A DNA stretch of 64,000 nucleotides, from positions 434,001 through 498,000 of the forward strand of contig NZ_CP015698.1 of assembly GCF_002163715.1 (NCBI RefSeq), written 5' to 3'. Under the pieces are notes generated by a model. That model ran no database searches and was not told the DNA's origin. It saw only the letters and a program-made list of their open reading frames with translations. Every line of letters begins with the position of its first letter. The stretch's first letter is position 1. The translations under genes and the position numbers were made by a program. The DNA is from Curvibacter sp. AEP1-3. GTDB taxonomy: Bacteria > Pseudomonadota > Gammaproteobacteria > Burkholderiales > Burkholderiaceae_C. Below, piece by piece: positions 22,111-30,365 of the stretch.

Positions 22111-22533
22111 TCAATGCTTGTTTTTTCGCCACAACCAAGGTGGCTCTGGTTCTGGATCAACCCAGAGGCCAAGGCGGTTTGCTTTGGCATCGTCTTGCAA
22201 TGGGTAGAGTGCCTCATAGCCTTTGGCGTAGTGGTCATACACCCAAGCCATGCCCAGCATTACTTGCTCTGTGGCTGCGTCTCTGCCTCTGCAGTTCACA
22301 TCTGCCACAGTCCGGTGATACCGATCTGTGGCTTTGGGCGTGATGGCTGCGTCCTGCATGTAGCAAAGGTCGCTCAGCGATTGCTTGGCACGCTGGCCGA
22401 ACGGCATGCCCTTTTCAGGAGCATCAATGGCGCTGAGCCGTATGGTGGTCTGCGGCTGGCCGTCGCAGTGAACCTTCAATGTGTCGCCATCGGTGATGGC
22501 GACGACCAGGCAGACATACGCAGCCAGAAGCAT
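22111..22533 (-). CDS. secreted thermonuclease-like protein (SNase fold)
   Basis: A 140-aa staphylococcal-nuclease homologue. A short hydrophobic N-terminus (MLLAAYVCLVVAI) overlaps the first strand TDGDTLKV. The catalytic Arg-Glu-Arg set is visible in IRLSAIDAPEKG and DRYHRTVA. It would cut DNA or RNA outside the cytoplasm. It starts directly after the stop of the 22534-23145 gene (TGAATG), so it is probably expressed with the repressor in the lysogen. A lysogen-benefit (moron) role is inference. Confidence 0.8.
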   Translation of the reverse strand: MLLAAYVCLVVAITDGDTLKVHCDGQPQTTIRLSAIDAPEKGMPFGQRAKQSLSDLCYMQDAAITPKATDRYHRTVADVNCRGRDAATEQVMLGMAWVYDHYAKGYEALYPLQDDAKANRLGLWVDPEPEPPWLWRKNKH

Positions 22534-23145
22534 TCAGGTTTTTTCCTTTGCCTTGAGCCTTTCAATGCGTTTGATTCGTCCCTCGTAGCCGCTCTTGGTG
22601 TTGTCGTGAAGCTTTTGCGCAATTGCCAACTCACAAACCTCGATGGCTCTGTCAAACTGTTTTTGCTCGGCAAGAAGCGTGGCATATTTTTCAAAAACGG
22701 GTACGTGTGGCAGAGGGAGTCTTGGACCATCTTTACGAAATGCCCTCAGTAGCTTGGGCATCTCCAAGAGGTAGGTTTCAGCAGTGTCAGCACATAGCTG
22801 GGCGTAATAATCCTCACCCCGCCTTTTGTAGGCACCCGACACGATACCGTTCAGTAAATGATGTCTATCAATCGGGTGGGTTGGCATGTCCATGACGGCA
22901 ATCATCTTGTCCAGATCATCAGAAACCCACGCTTCAAATACTGCATCAACTTCAATACTTTTGCCGCCCCGCACTGTGTAACGCTTGCTTTCATCCAATG
23001 AGGCGCCCGACGCCTTTCTAGGAGCTTTTGCAGAAGTGCGCGCGGAAGCATCAGAATGAAAACTACCCCCTTGCAACTTGTTGAGTCGTAGGTAGCTGCG
23101 TACCCCAAATAAACAGACCGCACAAATAAAAACAAACCACCACAT
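22534..23145 (-). CDS. membrane-anchored TPR-like protein of the lysogeny operon
   Basis: About 203 aa. An N-terminal membrane helix (MWWFVFICAVCLFGV) is followed by a Ser/Ala/Lys linker and a helical domain whose end (YATLLAEQKQFDRAIEVCELAIAQ) looks like a tetratricopeptide hairpin. Function unknown. Start choice: ATG at 23145 has GGTGA a few bases upstream. ATGs at 23160 and 23172 lie inside the repressor gene. It sits between the repressor and nuclease genes on one strand. Confidence 0.65.
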   Translation of the reverse strand: MWWFVFICAVCLFGVRSYLRLNKLQGGSFHSDASARTSAKAPRKASGASLDESKRYTVRGGKSIEVDAVFEAWVSDDLDKMIAVMDMPTHPIDRHHLLNGIVSGAYKRRGEDYYAQLCADTAETYLLEMPKLLRAFRKDGPRLPLPHVPVFEKYATLLAEQKQFDRAIEVCELAIAQKLHDNTKSGYEGRIKRIERLKAKEKT

Positions 23146-23149
23146 ATAT

Positions 23150-23779
23150 TCACCATTCATGAGTTGATGCACGTACGCGTCCGACGATGGATACGCCTGT
23201 TGTCTTTGCCAGGTCTATGTCATAGGCGGGGTAATCTGGGTTGGCACTGCTAACGCGCAGCAGGCCATCCGGCAGAAGCTGGCAATACTTGACCAGGAGT
23301 TCTTCGCCCTGTAACAGCACATAAGCCCGACCGCTTTTGGGGAGGGTGTCTCCGATATCCACCAGTACCTTGTCACCGTCATTCAAGACGGGACGCATGG
23401 AGTCTCCGGCCACACGGATAACCTTCAAGTTGTTTGGCTGCAAGCCACGTTTTTGCAGCCATTGGCGGCTGAAGCTCAAGCCGCCATTGCACTCTTCATC
23501 GCCATTGATGGCACCAGGTCCCGCGCTAGCTGATACGTCGATTTGTGGCACCACCACATAGCTGGAGTCCACACCAATTCTCTGGCCCGTTACAACGTAA
23601 TTGGTATCCATGCCTGAAGCGTGAGCCAGCTTTAGATAGTCGGCGTCAGGAGCCCGATCTCCGCCTTCATACGCAAATTGGCTAGTACGACTTACATGGC
23701 AGATGGCCGCCCATTCATTGGGCGATTTGCCTAGCCTTTGTCGCTCGGCCTTTAGCCGTAGTCCCGTTTCTGCGTCCAT
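23150..23779 (-). CDS. phage repressor, HTH plus S24 peptidase domain
   Basis: A 209-aa LexA/CI-type repressor. The N-terminal helix-turn-helix (SPNEWAAICHVSRTSQFAYE) binds operators. The C-terminal S24 domain has catalytic Ser in VAGDSMRPV and Lys in LLVKYCQLL, so RecA-stimulated self-cleavage and SOS induction are likely. It starts just left of the operator region and transcribes leftward, opposite to the early genes. Confidence 0.88.
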   Translation of the reverse strand: MDAETGLRLKAERQRLGKSPNEWAAICHVSRTSQFAYEGGDRAPDADYLKLAHASGMDTNYVVTGQRIGVDSSYVVVPQIDVSASAGPGAINGDEECNGGLSFSRQWLQKRGLQPNNLKVIRVAGDSMRPVLNDGDKVLVDIGDTLPKSGRAYVLLQGEELLVKYCQLLPDGLLRVSSANPDYPAYDIDLAKTTGVSIVGRVRASTHEW

Positions 23780-23804
23780 TTATCTGTGCTCCCGTACTGC
23801 GTTT

Positions 23805-23830
23805 GGTTAACGGTGTATTCACTGTTAACC
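23805..23830. promoter_or_regulatory. 26-bp operator palindrome
   Basis: Perfect outer arms GGTTAAC (23805-23811) / GTTAACC (23824-23830) with further symmetry inside (GTG/CAC). It overlaps the -10 of the predicted repressor promoter, so it probably serves autoregulation by the repressor or binding of the Ner-like protein. Confidence 0.65.
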
Positions 23831-23850
23831 GCAGTGGGAGTATCCGTCAA
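23822..23850 (-). promoter_or_regulatory. predicted repressor promoter
   Basis: On the minus strand TTGACG (23850-23845), 17 bp, TAACAG (23827-23822), about 43 bp before the repressor ATG. The -10 lies inside the operator palindrome. Confidence 0.5.
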
Positions 23851-23929
23851 ACAAAACGGTACGCATAGCTCTAATTAAGTCCAAAAAGCAGGACTCTTTG
23901 TTTTCATAAGTTGAATCAGTTCTGAATTT

Positions 23930-23970
23930 GAAACTTTTCGCTTGCAAGTTTCAAAAACAGGACTTATGAT
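23930..23970 (+). promoter_or_regulatory. predicted early promoter with operator
   Basis: TTGCAA (23942-23947), 17 bp, TATGAT (23965-23970), pointing to the early genes. The inverted repeat GAAACTT (23930-23936) / AAGTTTC (23946-23952) covers the -35, and an AGTCC...GGACT repeat lies upstream at about 23878-23895. This is a good candidate for repressor control of lytic entry. Confidence 0.55.
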
Positions 23971-24018
23971 TCATGACAGTTAAATAAACGGCATTTAACA
24001 GTCATGAGGAATGAACGC

Positions 24019-24222
24019 ATGAGCAAAGTGAATTCTGCTAACGGAACTAAAAAATCTGCGATCGAGGCCAAAGAAGCGCTTCGTGCAGAGGGTGTGACCC
24101 TCACAGAGTGGTCCAAAAAGAAGGGCTTCAAGTACCGCACCGTCAGCGAGGTGGTGCGCGGGGTGAACAAGGGTTTGTATGGCGAGGGTCACCGCGTGGC
24201 TGTCGCTTTGGGCATGAAGTAA
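24019..24222 (+). CDS. Ner-like early DNA-binding protein
   Basis: A 67-aa protein. The segment VTLTEWSKKKGFKYRTVSEVVRGVNKGLYGEGHRVAVALGM is a lambda-repressor-like helix-turn-helix, as in Ner proteins that shut down early and repressor transcription. The ATG at 24019 has AGGA 8 bp before it; the upstream ATG at 24004 does not. First gene of the rightward early operon. Confidence 0.75.
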   Translation: MSKVNSANGTKKSAIEAKEALRAEGVTLTEWSKKKGFKYRTVSEVVRGVNKGLYGEGHRVAVALGMK

Positions 24223-24245
24223 ATAAACCAGAGAAGAAGATCAGC

Positions 24246-25274
24246 ATGGCAAAAAAGCAATCAACCGAAGTGGCGACCGCAAATGTGCGTACGTCCGCAC
24301 ATTTGGATTTCACGGACTCAGATGCCCACGCGGCCCAAAGCCTGGGGATCGTGATTGGCGGAAGTGCAGCGGATCGAATTACCCGCGCAGTCGTGGCATA
24401 CAACCAAGCTGCTCGCATGGCAGTAGAGGCCGGATACCTGCTGCTCAGCGTCAAGGCTGAGGTGGAGCACGGTCAATTTGAAGGCGGTGTTGAGGAACTG
24501 GGTCTCACCCGGTATCGCGCGGCTGAATTAATGCGCCAAGCTAAGTTCATCACATCTTTGCCAGAAGACAAGCGGGTGGAAATGCTCTCACTGCCCAAGT
24601 CCAAGGTGCTCGCCTTGGCGGGTGCTGACCCTAAAGTGATTGAGCAGATGCTGGAAGACGGCGACGTATCCGACCTGGACGACATGAGCGTGCGCGGTTT
24701 GCGTCAGCGTATCCGCGAGTTGGAAGCTACTGCCACTGACTTGGCAGTGCAGCGAGACAAGGCGGATGCAGACCTGAAGGCCATGGAGAAGAAGCAGCGC
24801 CGCGCTGAGCGTGATGCAGAAGATCAGGTGGTTCCATTGGTAGTTGCCGACGCACGCGCTGAGCTGGCTGCACTGATCAAGAAAGCCGAGCTGGCTATCA
24901 CGTCGCTCCATCCGGTGGGCGTTGAAATCGTCGGCTTGATTGCCCACAACGAAGCGGCCGAATGGGTGAAGCCATCCCTTCGACTCGGCCTCTCCGGCCT
25001 GCTAGCGGTGCGCGAGTTGGTAGACGGCTCTATCAAGAGCTTTGTCGAAGCGATGGGCGAGGACGTTGATCGGGTCTCAGGGCAGCCAGATGTACTGGCC
25101 TTCCTGGATGCATCGGAGATTAAGGGCGTGGCCGAAGACTGGGCGCGCCTGACAGCCGTGCACCAGCACGAAGCCGCCCTGCGTGAGCATGAGCGCGCAC
25201 AGGCCCGCCCGAAGGGCAAGGGCCGTCCGACCAAGGCACCAGAAGCCCCAGCAACCACTGGGAGCAAGAAATGA
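24246..25274 (+). CDS. DUF3102-like phage protein
   Basis: A 342-aa protein. The N-terminal part (EAGYLLLSVKAEVEHGQFEGGVEELGLTRYRAAELMRQAKFI) fits DUF3102, a domain found in plasmid and phage proteins near ParB-like HTH proteins. The middle is a charged coiled coil (residues about 150-200) and the C-terminus a Lys/Pro-rich tail. A role in early replication or host takeover is inferred from position only. Overlaps the next gene by 4 bp. Confidence 0.65.
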   Translation: MAKKQSTEVATANVRTSAHLDFTDSDAHAAQSLGIVIGGSAADRITRAVVAYNQAARMAVEAGYLLLSVKAEVEHGQFEGGVEELGLTRYRAAELMRQAKFITSLPEDKRVEMLSLPKSKVLALAGADPKVIEQMLEDGDVSDLDDMSVRGLRQRIRELEATATDLAVQRDKADADLKAMEKKQRRAERDAEDQVVPLVVADARAELAALIKKAELAITSLHPVGVEIVGLIAHNEAAEWVKPSLRLGLSGLLAVRELVDGSIKSFVEAMGEDVDRVSGQPDVLAFLDASEIKGVAEDWARLTAVHQHEAALREHERAQARPKGKGRPTKAPEAPATTGSKK

Positions 25275-25471
25275 GCACAGCAACCGAAACCAAGACGGTC
25301 TACGTTGACCGGGGTCGTGAGGTGCTCACATCTAAAGCACTTGCCGAGTACGCAAGGCAAGGCGTGTCGGTCGTCATCGTGAGTCCATGGTGCCCCCAAG
25401 ACAAAGGGCGCGCTGAGCGGGCAATGCAAGCCGCATCACTCGCAGCCAACGCCCGCAAGGGCAAGGCCTAA
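25271..25471 (+). CDS. small early phage protein, 66 aa
   Basis: Starts MSTATETKTVYVDRGREVLT, with a predicted beta-alpha-beta pattern and a basic Ala-rich C-terminus. No family recognised. It overlaps the DUF3102-like gene by 4 bp and precedes the transposase by 36 bp, so it is part of the early operon. Confidence 0.55.
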   Translation: MSTATETKTVYVDRGREVLTSKALAEYARQGVSVVIVSPWCPQDKGRAERAMQAASLAANARKGKA

Positions 25472-25507
25472 GCACACATCGGACACCCCACCCCCTTTAG
25501 GTGACCT

Positions 25508-27163
25508 ATGGGCGCACTCCTTAAATTAACCAAAGACATCCGCCAGATGAGTGATCTTCCTGCGGCGCTGAACCCGGACCCTTGGGCCAGCGCCAGTGAC
25601 GAAGCGCGCCGGGTGGCGGGCCTGCGTGAGTCGCTGCTGCAGCCGCTTGCCGACCTGGTGAATGGCGGCGCAAGCATCAACCATGCAGCAGCACTGTTGA
25701 AATCGCAGCTCGCAGCGGGCACGGCAGACCTGCGGACTAAGCACCTGGTCGCCATGTTGGCCGGTGACGCGGTAGTGGACGTGATTAGCGAGCCCACCAT
25801 CAAGCGCTGGCTGAGCGGCTACATGAAGGACGGCAAGAACGCCTTGCTGCCCAAGCACACCGGCCGCGTCCGACAGGCCTACGGCTGGGAAGAGCGCGCC
25901 GTGGCCCTCTACAACTTGCCCGGCAAGCCAGGTTTTGCCGATGTGACATCAAAGCTCATTCAAGAGGGTTTTGAAGAGGTCACTGAAAGCCGGGTGAAAC
26001 GCTACCTGAAGGCGCTGCCTGCGACCCTGGGCAAGTTCAGCCCTGCACGGATCGGCCAGCACCTACACAGGCTAACGCGCCAGAAGTTCCAGCGCCGCAG
26101 CCTGGACGAAGTGTTGGTAGGCGAAATCTACGCAGGCGACGGCCACACGGCCGACTGCTACGTGGCGCACCCCAACACTGGCAAGCCGTACCGCCCCGAG
26201 CTGACGGTGTTCATCGACATCAAGAGCAGCTACATCGTGGGCTGGTGGTTGTCGGAAAGCGAAAGCACGGTCTCCACCATGTTTGCGCTGAGCCATGCCA
26301 TGCGGACCTTCGACCACGTGCCCGCCTGGGTGTATGTGGACCGAGGCCCCGGCTACCGTGCCCGCCTGCTGTCCGATGAAAGCACCGGCTTCTATGCCCG
26401 CATGGACATTGGTGTTATCGGCGCGTTGCCGGGTAACCCGCATGGCAAGGGCTGGATTGAACGGTTCTTCCGCACGGTGCGCGACAAGCACGACAAGTTC
26501 TTTGCCAGCGGCCAGGTGTACTGCGGTGACGACATGGCGCCAGAGACAAACCGCCGCCTGAGCGCTGACTTGAGCATGGGTCGACGCACGCTACCCAGCC
26601 TGCAGAGCTACGTGGATAGCTTCACTGCATGGCTAGACCACTACCACAGCCAGCCGCAAGACAAGCTACATGGCCGCACACCTGCCCAGGTGTGGAACGA
26701 CCTGCAGCCGGTGCCAGTCGAGCTGAGCATGGATGCCATTGCCCGCCCCTGCGAAACCTGCACGGTGCTGCGCCAGACCGTGCGCCTGCACAACCGCTTT
26801 TACTTTGCCGAGGCCTTGGCATTGTTCGACGCGCAGAAGGTGGACGTGGAGTACGACCTCCACAACGACCGCTGCGTATGGATTTACGACACCAAGGGTC
26901 GCTTGGTAGTGGAGGCCAAGCTGGTCAACAAGATCGGCGTGCTGCCCACCAGCCGCCTGGAAGAAGGCCGGGACCGCCGACTGCAGGGCCAGCTCAAACG
27001 CCTGGAACGAAAGGTGGCAGAGGCCAAGGGCCGACGCGACGACCCCATCGAAGCCAGCGGCCAGTTTGCCGCCATCGAATCCCTGCGCCCTTCGCTGCCC
27101 GCGCCTGACAAGGCACCCGAAGTTATTGACATCGATTTACTCAACTGGAGGAATGACAAGTGA
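25508..27163 (+). CDS. DDE transposase, MuA/TniA-like
   Basis: A 551-aa integrase-core transposase that inserts and replicates the phage by transposition. A DNA-binding N-terminal part with an HTH (SEPTIKRWLSGYM) is followed by the RNase H-like core with catalytic Asp about 211 (GDGHTAD), Asp about 278 (YVDRGPGY) and Glu about 318 (GWIERFF). A C-terminal Mu-transposase-like barrel and basic tail follow. Shorter than MuA (663 aa), closer to TniA/BcepMu types. Start ATG at 25508 follows AGGTGA. Its binding sites are the end motifs at 13.92-14.09 and 50.95-51.02 kb. Confidence 0.88.
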   Translation: MGALLKLTKDIRQMSDLPAALNPDPWASASDEARRVAGLRESLLQPLADLVNGGASINHAAALLKSQLAAGTADLRTKHLVAMLAGDAVVDVISEPTIKRWLSGYMKDGKNALLPKHTGRVRQAYGWEERAVALYNLPGKPGFADVTSKLIQEGFEEVTESRVKRYLKALPATLGKFSPARIGQHLHRLTRQKFQRRSLDEVLVGEIYAGDGHTADCYVAHPNTGKPYRPELTVFIDIKSSYIVGWWLSESESTVSTMFALSHAMRTFDHVPAWVYVDRGPGYRARLLSDESTGFYARMDIGVIGALPGNPHGKGWIERFFRTVRDKHDKFFASGQVYCGDDMAPETNRRLSADLSMGRRTLPSLQSYVDSFTAWLDHYHSQPQDKLHGRTPAQVWNDLQPVPVELSMDAIARPCETCTVLRQTVRLHNRFYFAEALALFDAQKVDVEYDLHNDRCVWIYDTKGRLVVEAKLVNKIGVLPTSRLEEGRDRRLQGQLKRLERKVAEAKGRRDDPIEASGQFAAIESLRPSLPAPDKAPEVIDIDLLNWRNDK

Positions 27164-28155
27164 GCACCCCCGCAATCAATCAAACCGCGCTGCCAGGCAT
27201 GCCTGCTGCAGGTGCCTACTCCGAGCAAGATCGGACCAAGGTGGAAGAAGTCCTGAAGTGGCTCAAGGACGCGGGTAAGAGCCGCTCCTGGTTGAGCAAG
27301 AAGGCCGATATCCCTGGCGGCACGCTGAGCCAAATTCTGAGCGGCAAGTATGTGAGCAGCCCCACCCGCCAGCTCAACCAGATGCTGGCCGTGCTGGAGG
27401 TGGAAGGCGACCGCATGCGTGATGGCACGCCTGGCTACATCAAGGGCAGCGTGCACGACCTGATGTGCCTGGTGATGGACCGGACTCGCAAGCACCAGAA
27501 CTTTGGTGTGGTCACAGGCTACGTGGGTGTTGGCAAAAGCCGCTGCTGCCGTGAGTACCGCGAGACGCACCCCATGACGTTGCTGGTGGAGGTAAGCCCC
27601 AACATGACACCTGGTGTGTTGATGACCACGCTGCTGGAACAACTGAACAACGCGGTGCCTGCCGGACTGGATCGCAAGTTCCGCGAGCTGGTGCGCGTGC
27701 TCAAGGGAACCAACTACCTGGTGATCGCCGATGAGGCGGAGAAGATGAGCGGTTCCGCCCTGGAGCACCTGCGCCGCCTGCGTGATATGGCTCAGATCGG
27801 CGTGACTCTTGTAGGCACCGAGAAGCTCACCAACCTGATCAAGCCGCAGCACGGTCAGTTTGACCAGATTCGCAGCCGCGTGGGCATGTGGCCCAAGACG
27901 ATTGAACGCATTAGCCGGGACGATGCCGACGACATGGCACGCATGGCCTTGGTGGACGCCGGTGACCTCTCCAATGAGGTACTGGAGACCTTGTGGGCCT
28001 ATGCCGATGGAAGCGCCCGCGTGCTCAATGAAAACCTGATTCCCGCCATCAAGGACTACGGCATGGGCAAGCTGCCGCTTAGCCGCCCACTGATTGAGGC
28101 CATTGCTGCCAAGGTGCTGTTCATGAGCAAGCCCCGTTACGAGGGGGACAAGTAA
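27160..28155 (+). CDS. AAA ATPase, MuB/TniB-like target selector
   Basis: A 331-aa protein. The N-terminal HTH (KSRSWLSKKADIPGGTLSQILSG) is followed by an AAA domain with Walker A GYVGVGKSRCC and Walker B LVIADEAEKM, and a sensor region (LRDMAQIGVTLVGTEKL). MuB-type ATPases coat target DNA and give target immunity. The start is GTG within the transposase stop (GTGA overlap), so the two proteins are made together. Confidence 0.88.
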   Translation: MSTPAINQTALPGMPAAGAYSEQDRTKVEEVLKWLKDAGKSRSWLSKKADIPGGTLSQILSGKYVSSPTRQLNQMLAVLEVEGDRMRDGTPGYIKGSVHDLMCLVMDRTRKHQNFGVVTGYVGVGKSRCCREYRETHPMTLLVEVSPNMTPGVLMTTLLEQLNNAVPAGLDRKFRELVRVLKGTNYLVIADEAEKMSGSALEHLRRLRDMAQIGVTLVGTEKLTNLIKPQHGQFDQIRSRVGMWPKTIERISRDDADDMARMALVDAGDLSNEVLETLWAYADGSARVLNENLIPAIKDYGMGKLPLSRPLIEAIAAKVLFMSKPRYEGDK

Positions 28156-28376
28156 TGCTGGCCGCCGTTGAAACCAGCCAGGCTCCGATGATCACCCGGC
28201 CTCTGCTAGTGTCCTGCCGCGTTGTGATCAAGATGGCTGACGGCTCCAAGGGTGAGCACGAAGGCATGTACCCCAGCCTGGAAGATGCACTGGACCGTGC
28301 AATTGAGCTCTTTCCCGAGGGTGAAGTGGTGGCCTTTGCCCGTGCATTTGGCCGCAGGAAGGCGGTGGCGAAATGA
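28155..28376 (+). CDS. hypothetical early phage protein, 73 aa
   Basis: A protein with a beta-strand-rich N-terminus (PLLVSCRVVIKMADGSKGEH), then a helix (SLEDALDRAIELFPEGE) and a basic end. No family recognised. It shares one base with the ATPase stop and overlaps the next gene by 4 bp. Confidence 0.6.
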   Translation: MLAAVETSQAPMITRPLLVSCRVVIKMADGSKGEHEGMYPSLEDALDRAIELFPEGEVVAFARAFGRRKAVAK

Positions 28377-28588
28377 ATAAGACGCCAGTGCCACGTCCAT
28401 GCTTGGAGCTTGGCGTGTGTCAAAGCCGCCGTCCCGCATGTGAAGGCTGTAAACCTCATCTGGCCCCTCTTGCGCCAGGCGTGATAGACGGTCCCTACCG
28501 CAGACCCCTTGCAGCCAAAGGACTGGTGCTAAAGGCAAAGGATGCACTTGGTGAGATGGTGGCCTACCTGATGAGGCCTTATCCATGA
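28373..28588 (+). CDS. Cys-rich early phage protein, 71 aa
   Basis: Four Cys (CLELGVCQSRRPACEGCK) in the first third could bind zinc or iron. The rest is helical and basic. No family recognised. Tightly packed between overlapping neighbours (ATGA at both ends), which supports it as a real gene. Confidence 0.55.
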   Translation: MNKTPVPRPCLELGVCQSRRPACEGCKPHLAPLAPGVIDGPYRRPLAAKGLVLKAKDALGEMVAYLMRPYP

Positions 28589-29253
28589 GCGCATCCATCC
28601 TGACCAATACCTGCCAGGTGTGCGGGGCAGAGGAAAGCCTGGACAGTCTGATCGCGCGCATGGTTGAAGACGACCAGGTGCGACGCCTTATCGGCTCACT
28701 GTTGATTGAGTCATTCAGCCTGGGTGGCCTGGTGGTGCGCTACCTGCGCCTGCACAAGCCGCCTAAACAGAAGCTGCGCATGGACAAGCTCAGCAAGTTG
28801 CTGGGTGAACTGGTTCCGGACATCCAGCGCACCGCGATTGAAAGAAACGGGCGCACCTGGGTGGTGGGACCAGATGCATGGCGCGCCGCGCTGCAGGCCG
28901 TGTTTGACGCCCAAGAGAAAGGCACGCTGAACCTGCCCCTGGAGGGCAATGGCTACCTCTACGCCACGCTGATGCGCATTGCAGACCGCCATGAAGCCGT
29001 CCAGGAACGCGACAACGAGGCCGCGCGCAAGCACGGCACCACGGCCGCCATGGTGACTGTGAAGGGGCGGCCCATGGCCATCGGCGATGCGCTGGACAAG
29101 GTGTTCCCTACCAAAGACCCGGAACTGACCAAGCTCGACCAGGACAACAAGCGGGCGGCACCTATTCCAGCCCACATCAGAGAACAGCTCGCCGCATTGC
29201 GCGGTGGCAAGCCGACCCATTCAACAACCGAGAAAGGAACTCAAAGTGAGTGA
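28585..29253 (+). CDS. hypothetical early phage protein, 222 aa
   Basis: A mostly helical protein with CQVCG near the N-terminus and charged central segments (KLSKLLGELVPDIQRTAIERNGRTW). No family recognised. It overlaps the next gene (DUF3164) by 8 bp. The position between transposition genes and DUF3164 suggests a replication or host-takeover role, but the sequence does not show which. Confidence 0.6.
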   Translation: MSASILTNTCQVCGAEESLDSLIARMVEDDQVRRLIGSLLIESFSLGGLVVRYLRLHKPPKQKLRMDKLSKLLGELVPDIQRTAIERNGRTWVVGPDAWRAALQAVFDAQEKGTLNLPLEGNGYLYATLMRIADRHEAVQERDNEAARKHGTTAAMVTVKGRPMAIGDALDKVFPTKDPELTKLDQDNKRAAPIPAHIREQLAALRGGKPTHSTTEKGTQSE

Positions 29254-29866
29254 ACAACAAACCATTCCACCAGGCTATTGGCAATCGGCCAATGGCTCCC
29301 TGGTGCCCGTGAGCAAGATCAACGATATCGACAAGGACCGTCACCGTTGCGTGACTGACCTGGTCAAGGCGGCAAAGAAGGCCAGCGCTGATCTGGTTGC
29401 CTTCAAGCTGATGTCCATGCAGGCCGTGCAGGAGTTTGTGGATCGCAGTTTGGCTGAATACGACGTGAAGCACGGCGGCAAGAAGGGGAACATTACCCTA
29501 GTGAGCTTTGACGGCAAATTCAAGGTCGTGAGGGCAATGCAAGAGTCCATCGTCTTTGATGAGCGTCTGCAGGCTGCAAAGCTGCTGATTGATGAGTGCG
29601 TGAAGGTCTGGAGTAAGGGTAGCAACGACAACATCAAGGTGTTGATCAATGACGCCTTCCAGGTGGACAAGAAAGGCAGCGTCAACACCGGCCGCATCTT
29701 GAACCTGCGCACGCTCAAGATTGACGACGAAAAGTGGCTGCGCGCGATGCAGGCCATCGGCGACAGCATGAAGGTTGCCAGTACCAAGCCCTACATCCGC
29801 TTCTATGAGCTGGATGAGCGGGCCGGTGACTATGTTCCCGTTCCATTGGACTTGGCGGCGCTATGA
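29246..29866 (+). CDS. DUF3164 phage protein
   Basis: A 206-aa protein matching DUF3164 by its opening (IPPGYWQSANGSLVPVSKI) and by GNITLVSFDGKFKVVRAMQ and GRILNLRTLKI. The family is common in the early region of Mu-like phages; its function is unknown. The start is GTG at 29246 with AAAGGAA upstream; the stop of the previous gene lies inside it. Confidence 0.8.
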   Translation: MSEQQTIPPGYWQSANGSLVPVSKINDIDKDRHRCVTDLVKAAKKASADLVAFKLMSMQAVQEFVDRSLAEYDVKHGGKKGNITLVSFDGKFKVVRAMQESIVFDERLQAAKLLIDECVKVWSKGSNDNIKVLINDAFQVDKKGSVNTGRILNLRTLKIDDEKWLRAMQAIGDSMKVASTKPYIRFYELDERAGDYVPVPLDLAAL

Positions 29867-30069
29867 GCTTGCTTCTAGAAACCAAAGCAGCGATGGGCTA
29901 CACCCCCGCGCCGAACCGGTGTAGCAAGTGCCGCTATTTCACTGAGCAAGACCACCCGGTTCTTGAACGCATGTGGCTCAAGCTCTGTACGTATTCCGTG
30001 TTGTGCAAGTTTGAGGTCGAAGAGAACGGACATTGCAACAAGTTCGAGGAAAAGGAGCCGCAGCCATGA
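29863..30069 (+). CDS. Cys-rich small phage protein, 68 aa
   Basis: CSKCRYF...KLCTYSVLCKF...HCNKF gives five Cys and one His in a pattern that could hold one zinc ion. No family named. Overlaps DUF3164 and the following gene by 4 bp each. Confidence 0.6.
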   Translation: MSLLLETKAAMGYTPAPNRCSKCRYFTEQDHPVLERMWLKLCTYSVLCKFEVEENGHCNKFEEKEPQP

Positions 30070-30245
30070 AGTCCTTTGACCAACTCGCACAAGCCGCCTA
30101 CGAGGCCGCGATCAAGAAAGCAGGGGAATTGAACCTGCGTAGCGATGAGAACTTTACCGATTGGCAGCGCCTTGACCCCAAAGAAAAGGAAGTCTGGCTT
30201 GCAGTCGCCAAGCAACTGTGGGCCGAATTCGCGGCCATGCACTGA
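30066..30245 (+). CDS. small helical phage protein, 59 aa
   Basis: MKSFDQLAQAAYEAAIKKAG, then NFTDWQRLDPKEKEVWLAVAKQL: an amphipathic two- or three-helix protein with conserved-looking Trp residues. No family recognised. Last gene before a double terminator, so it ends the first early segment. Confidence 0.6.
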   Translation: MKSFDQLAQAAYEAAIKKAGELNLRSDENFTDWQRLDPKEKEVWLAVAKQLWAEFAAMH

Positions 30246-30261
30246 AACCAATGTCTCCCTG

Positions 30262-30324
30262 ATCAATTGAGCAGCGCTGGCTGCCATTGATTTTTAACCC
30301 TCGGCCCCGGCCGGGGGCTTTTTT
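30262..30324 (+). terminator. two tandem intrinsic terminators inside the early region
   Basis: First: ATCAAT (30262-30267) with GCAGC, paired with GCTGC and ATTGAT (30286-30291), then TTTT. Second: GCCCCGG (30304-30310) / CCGGGGGC (30311-30318), then TTTTTT. They divide the early genes from the DUF2786-GemA-Mor segment. Confidence 0.7.
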
Positions 30325-30352
30325 CAAACCTCTGTTGATAGGGGTTTGAAAA
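30318..30352. promoter_or_regulatory. long inverted repeat overlapping the second terminator
   Basis: TTTTTCAAACC (about 30320-30330) pairs with GGTTTGAAAAA (about 30343-30353). The left arm uses the U-run of the second terminator, so forming this hairpin would remove that terminator's tail. This would allow regulated read-through; mechanism inferred. Confidence 0.4.
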
Positions 30353-30365
30353 AGGATGTAAGACG

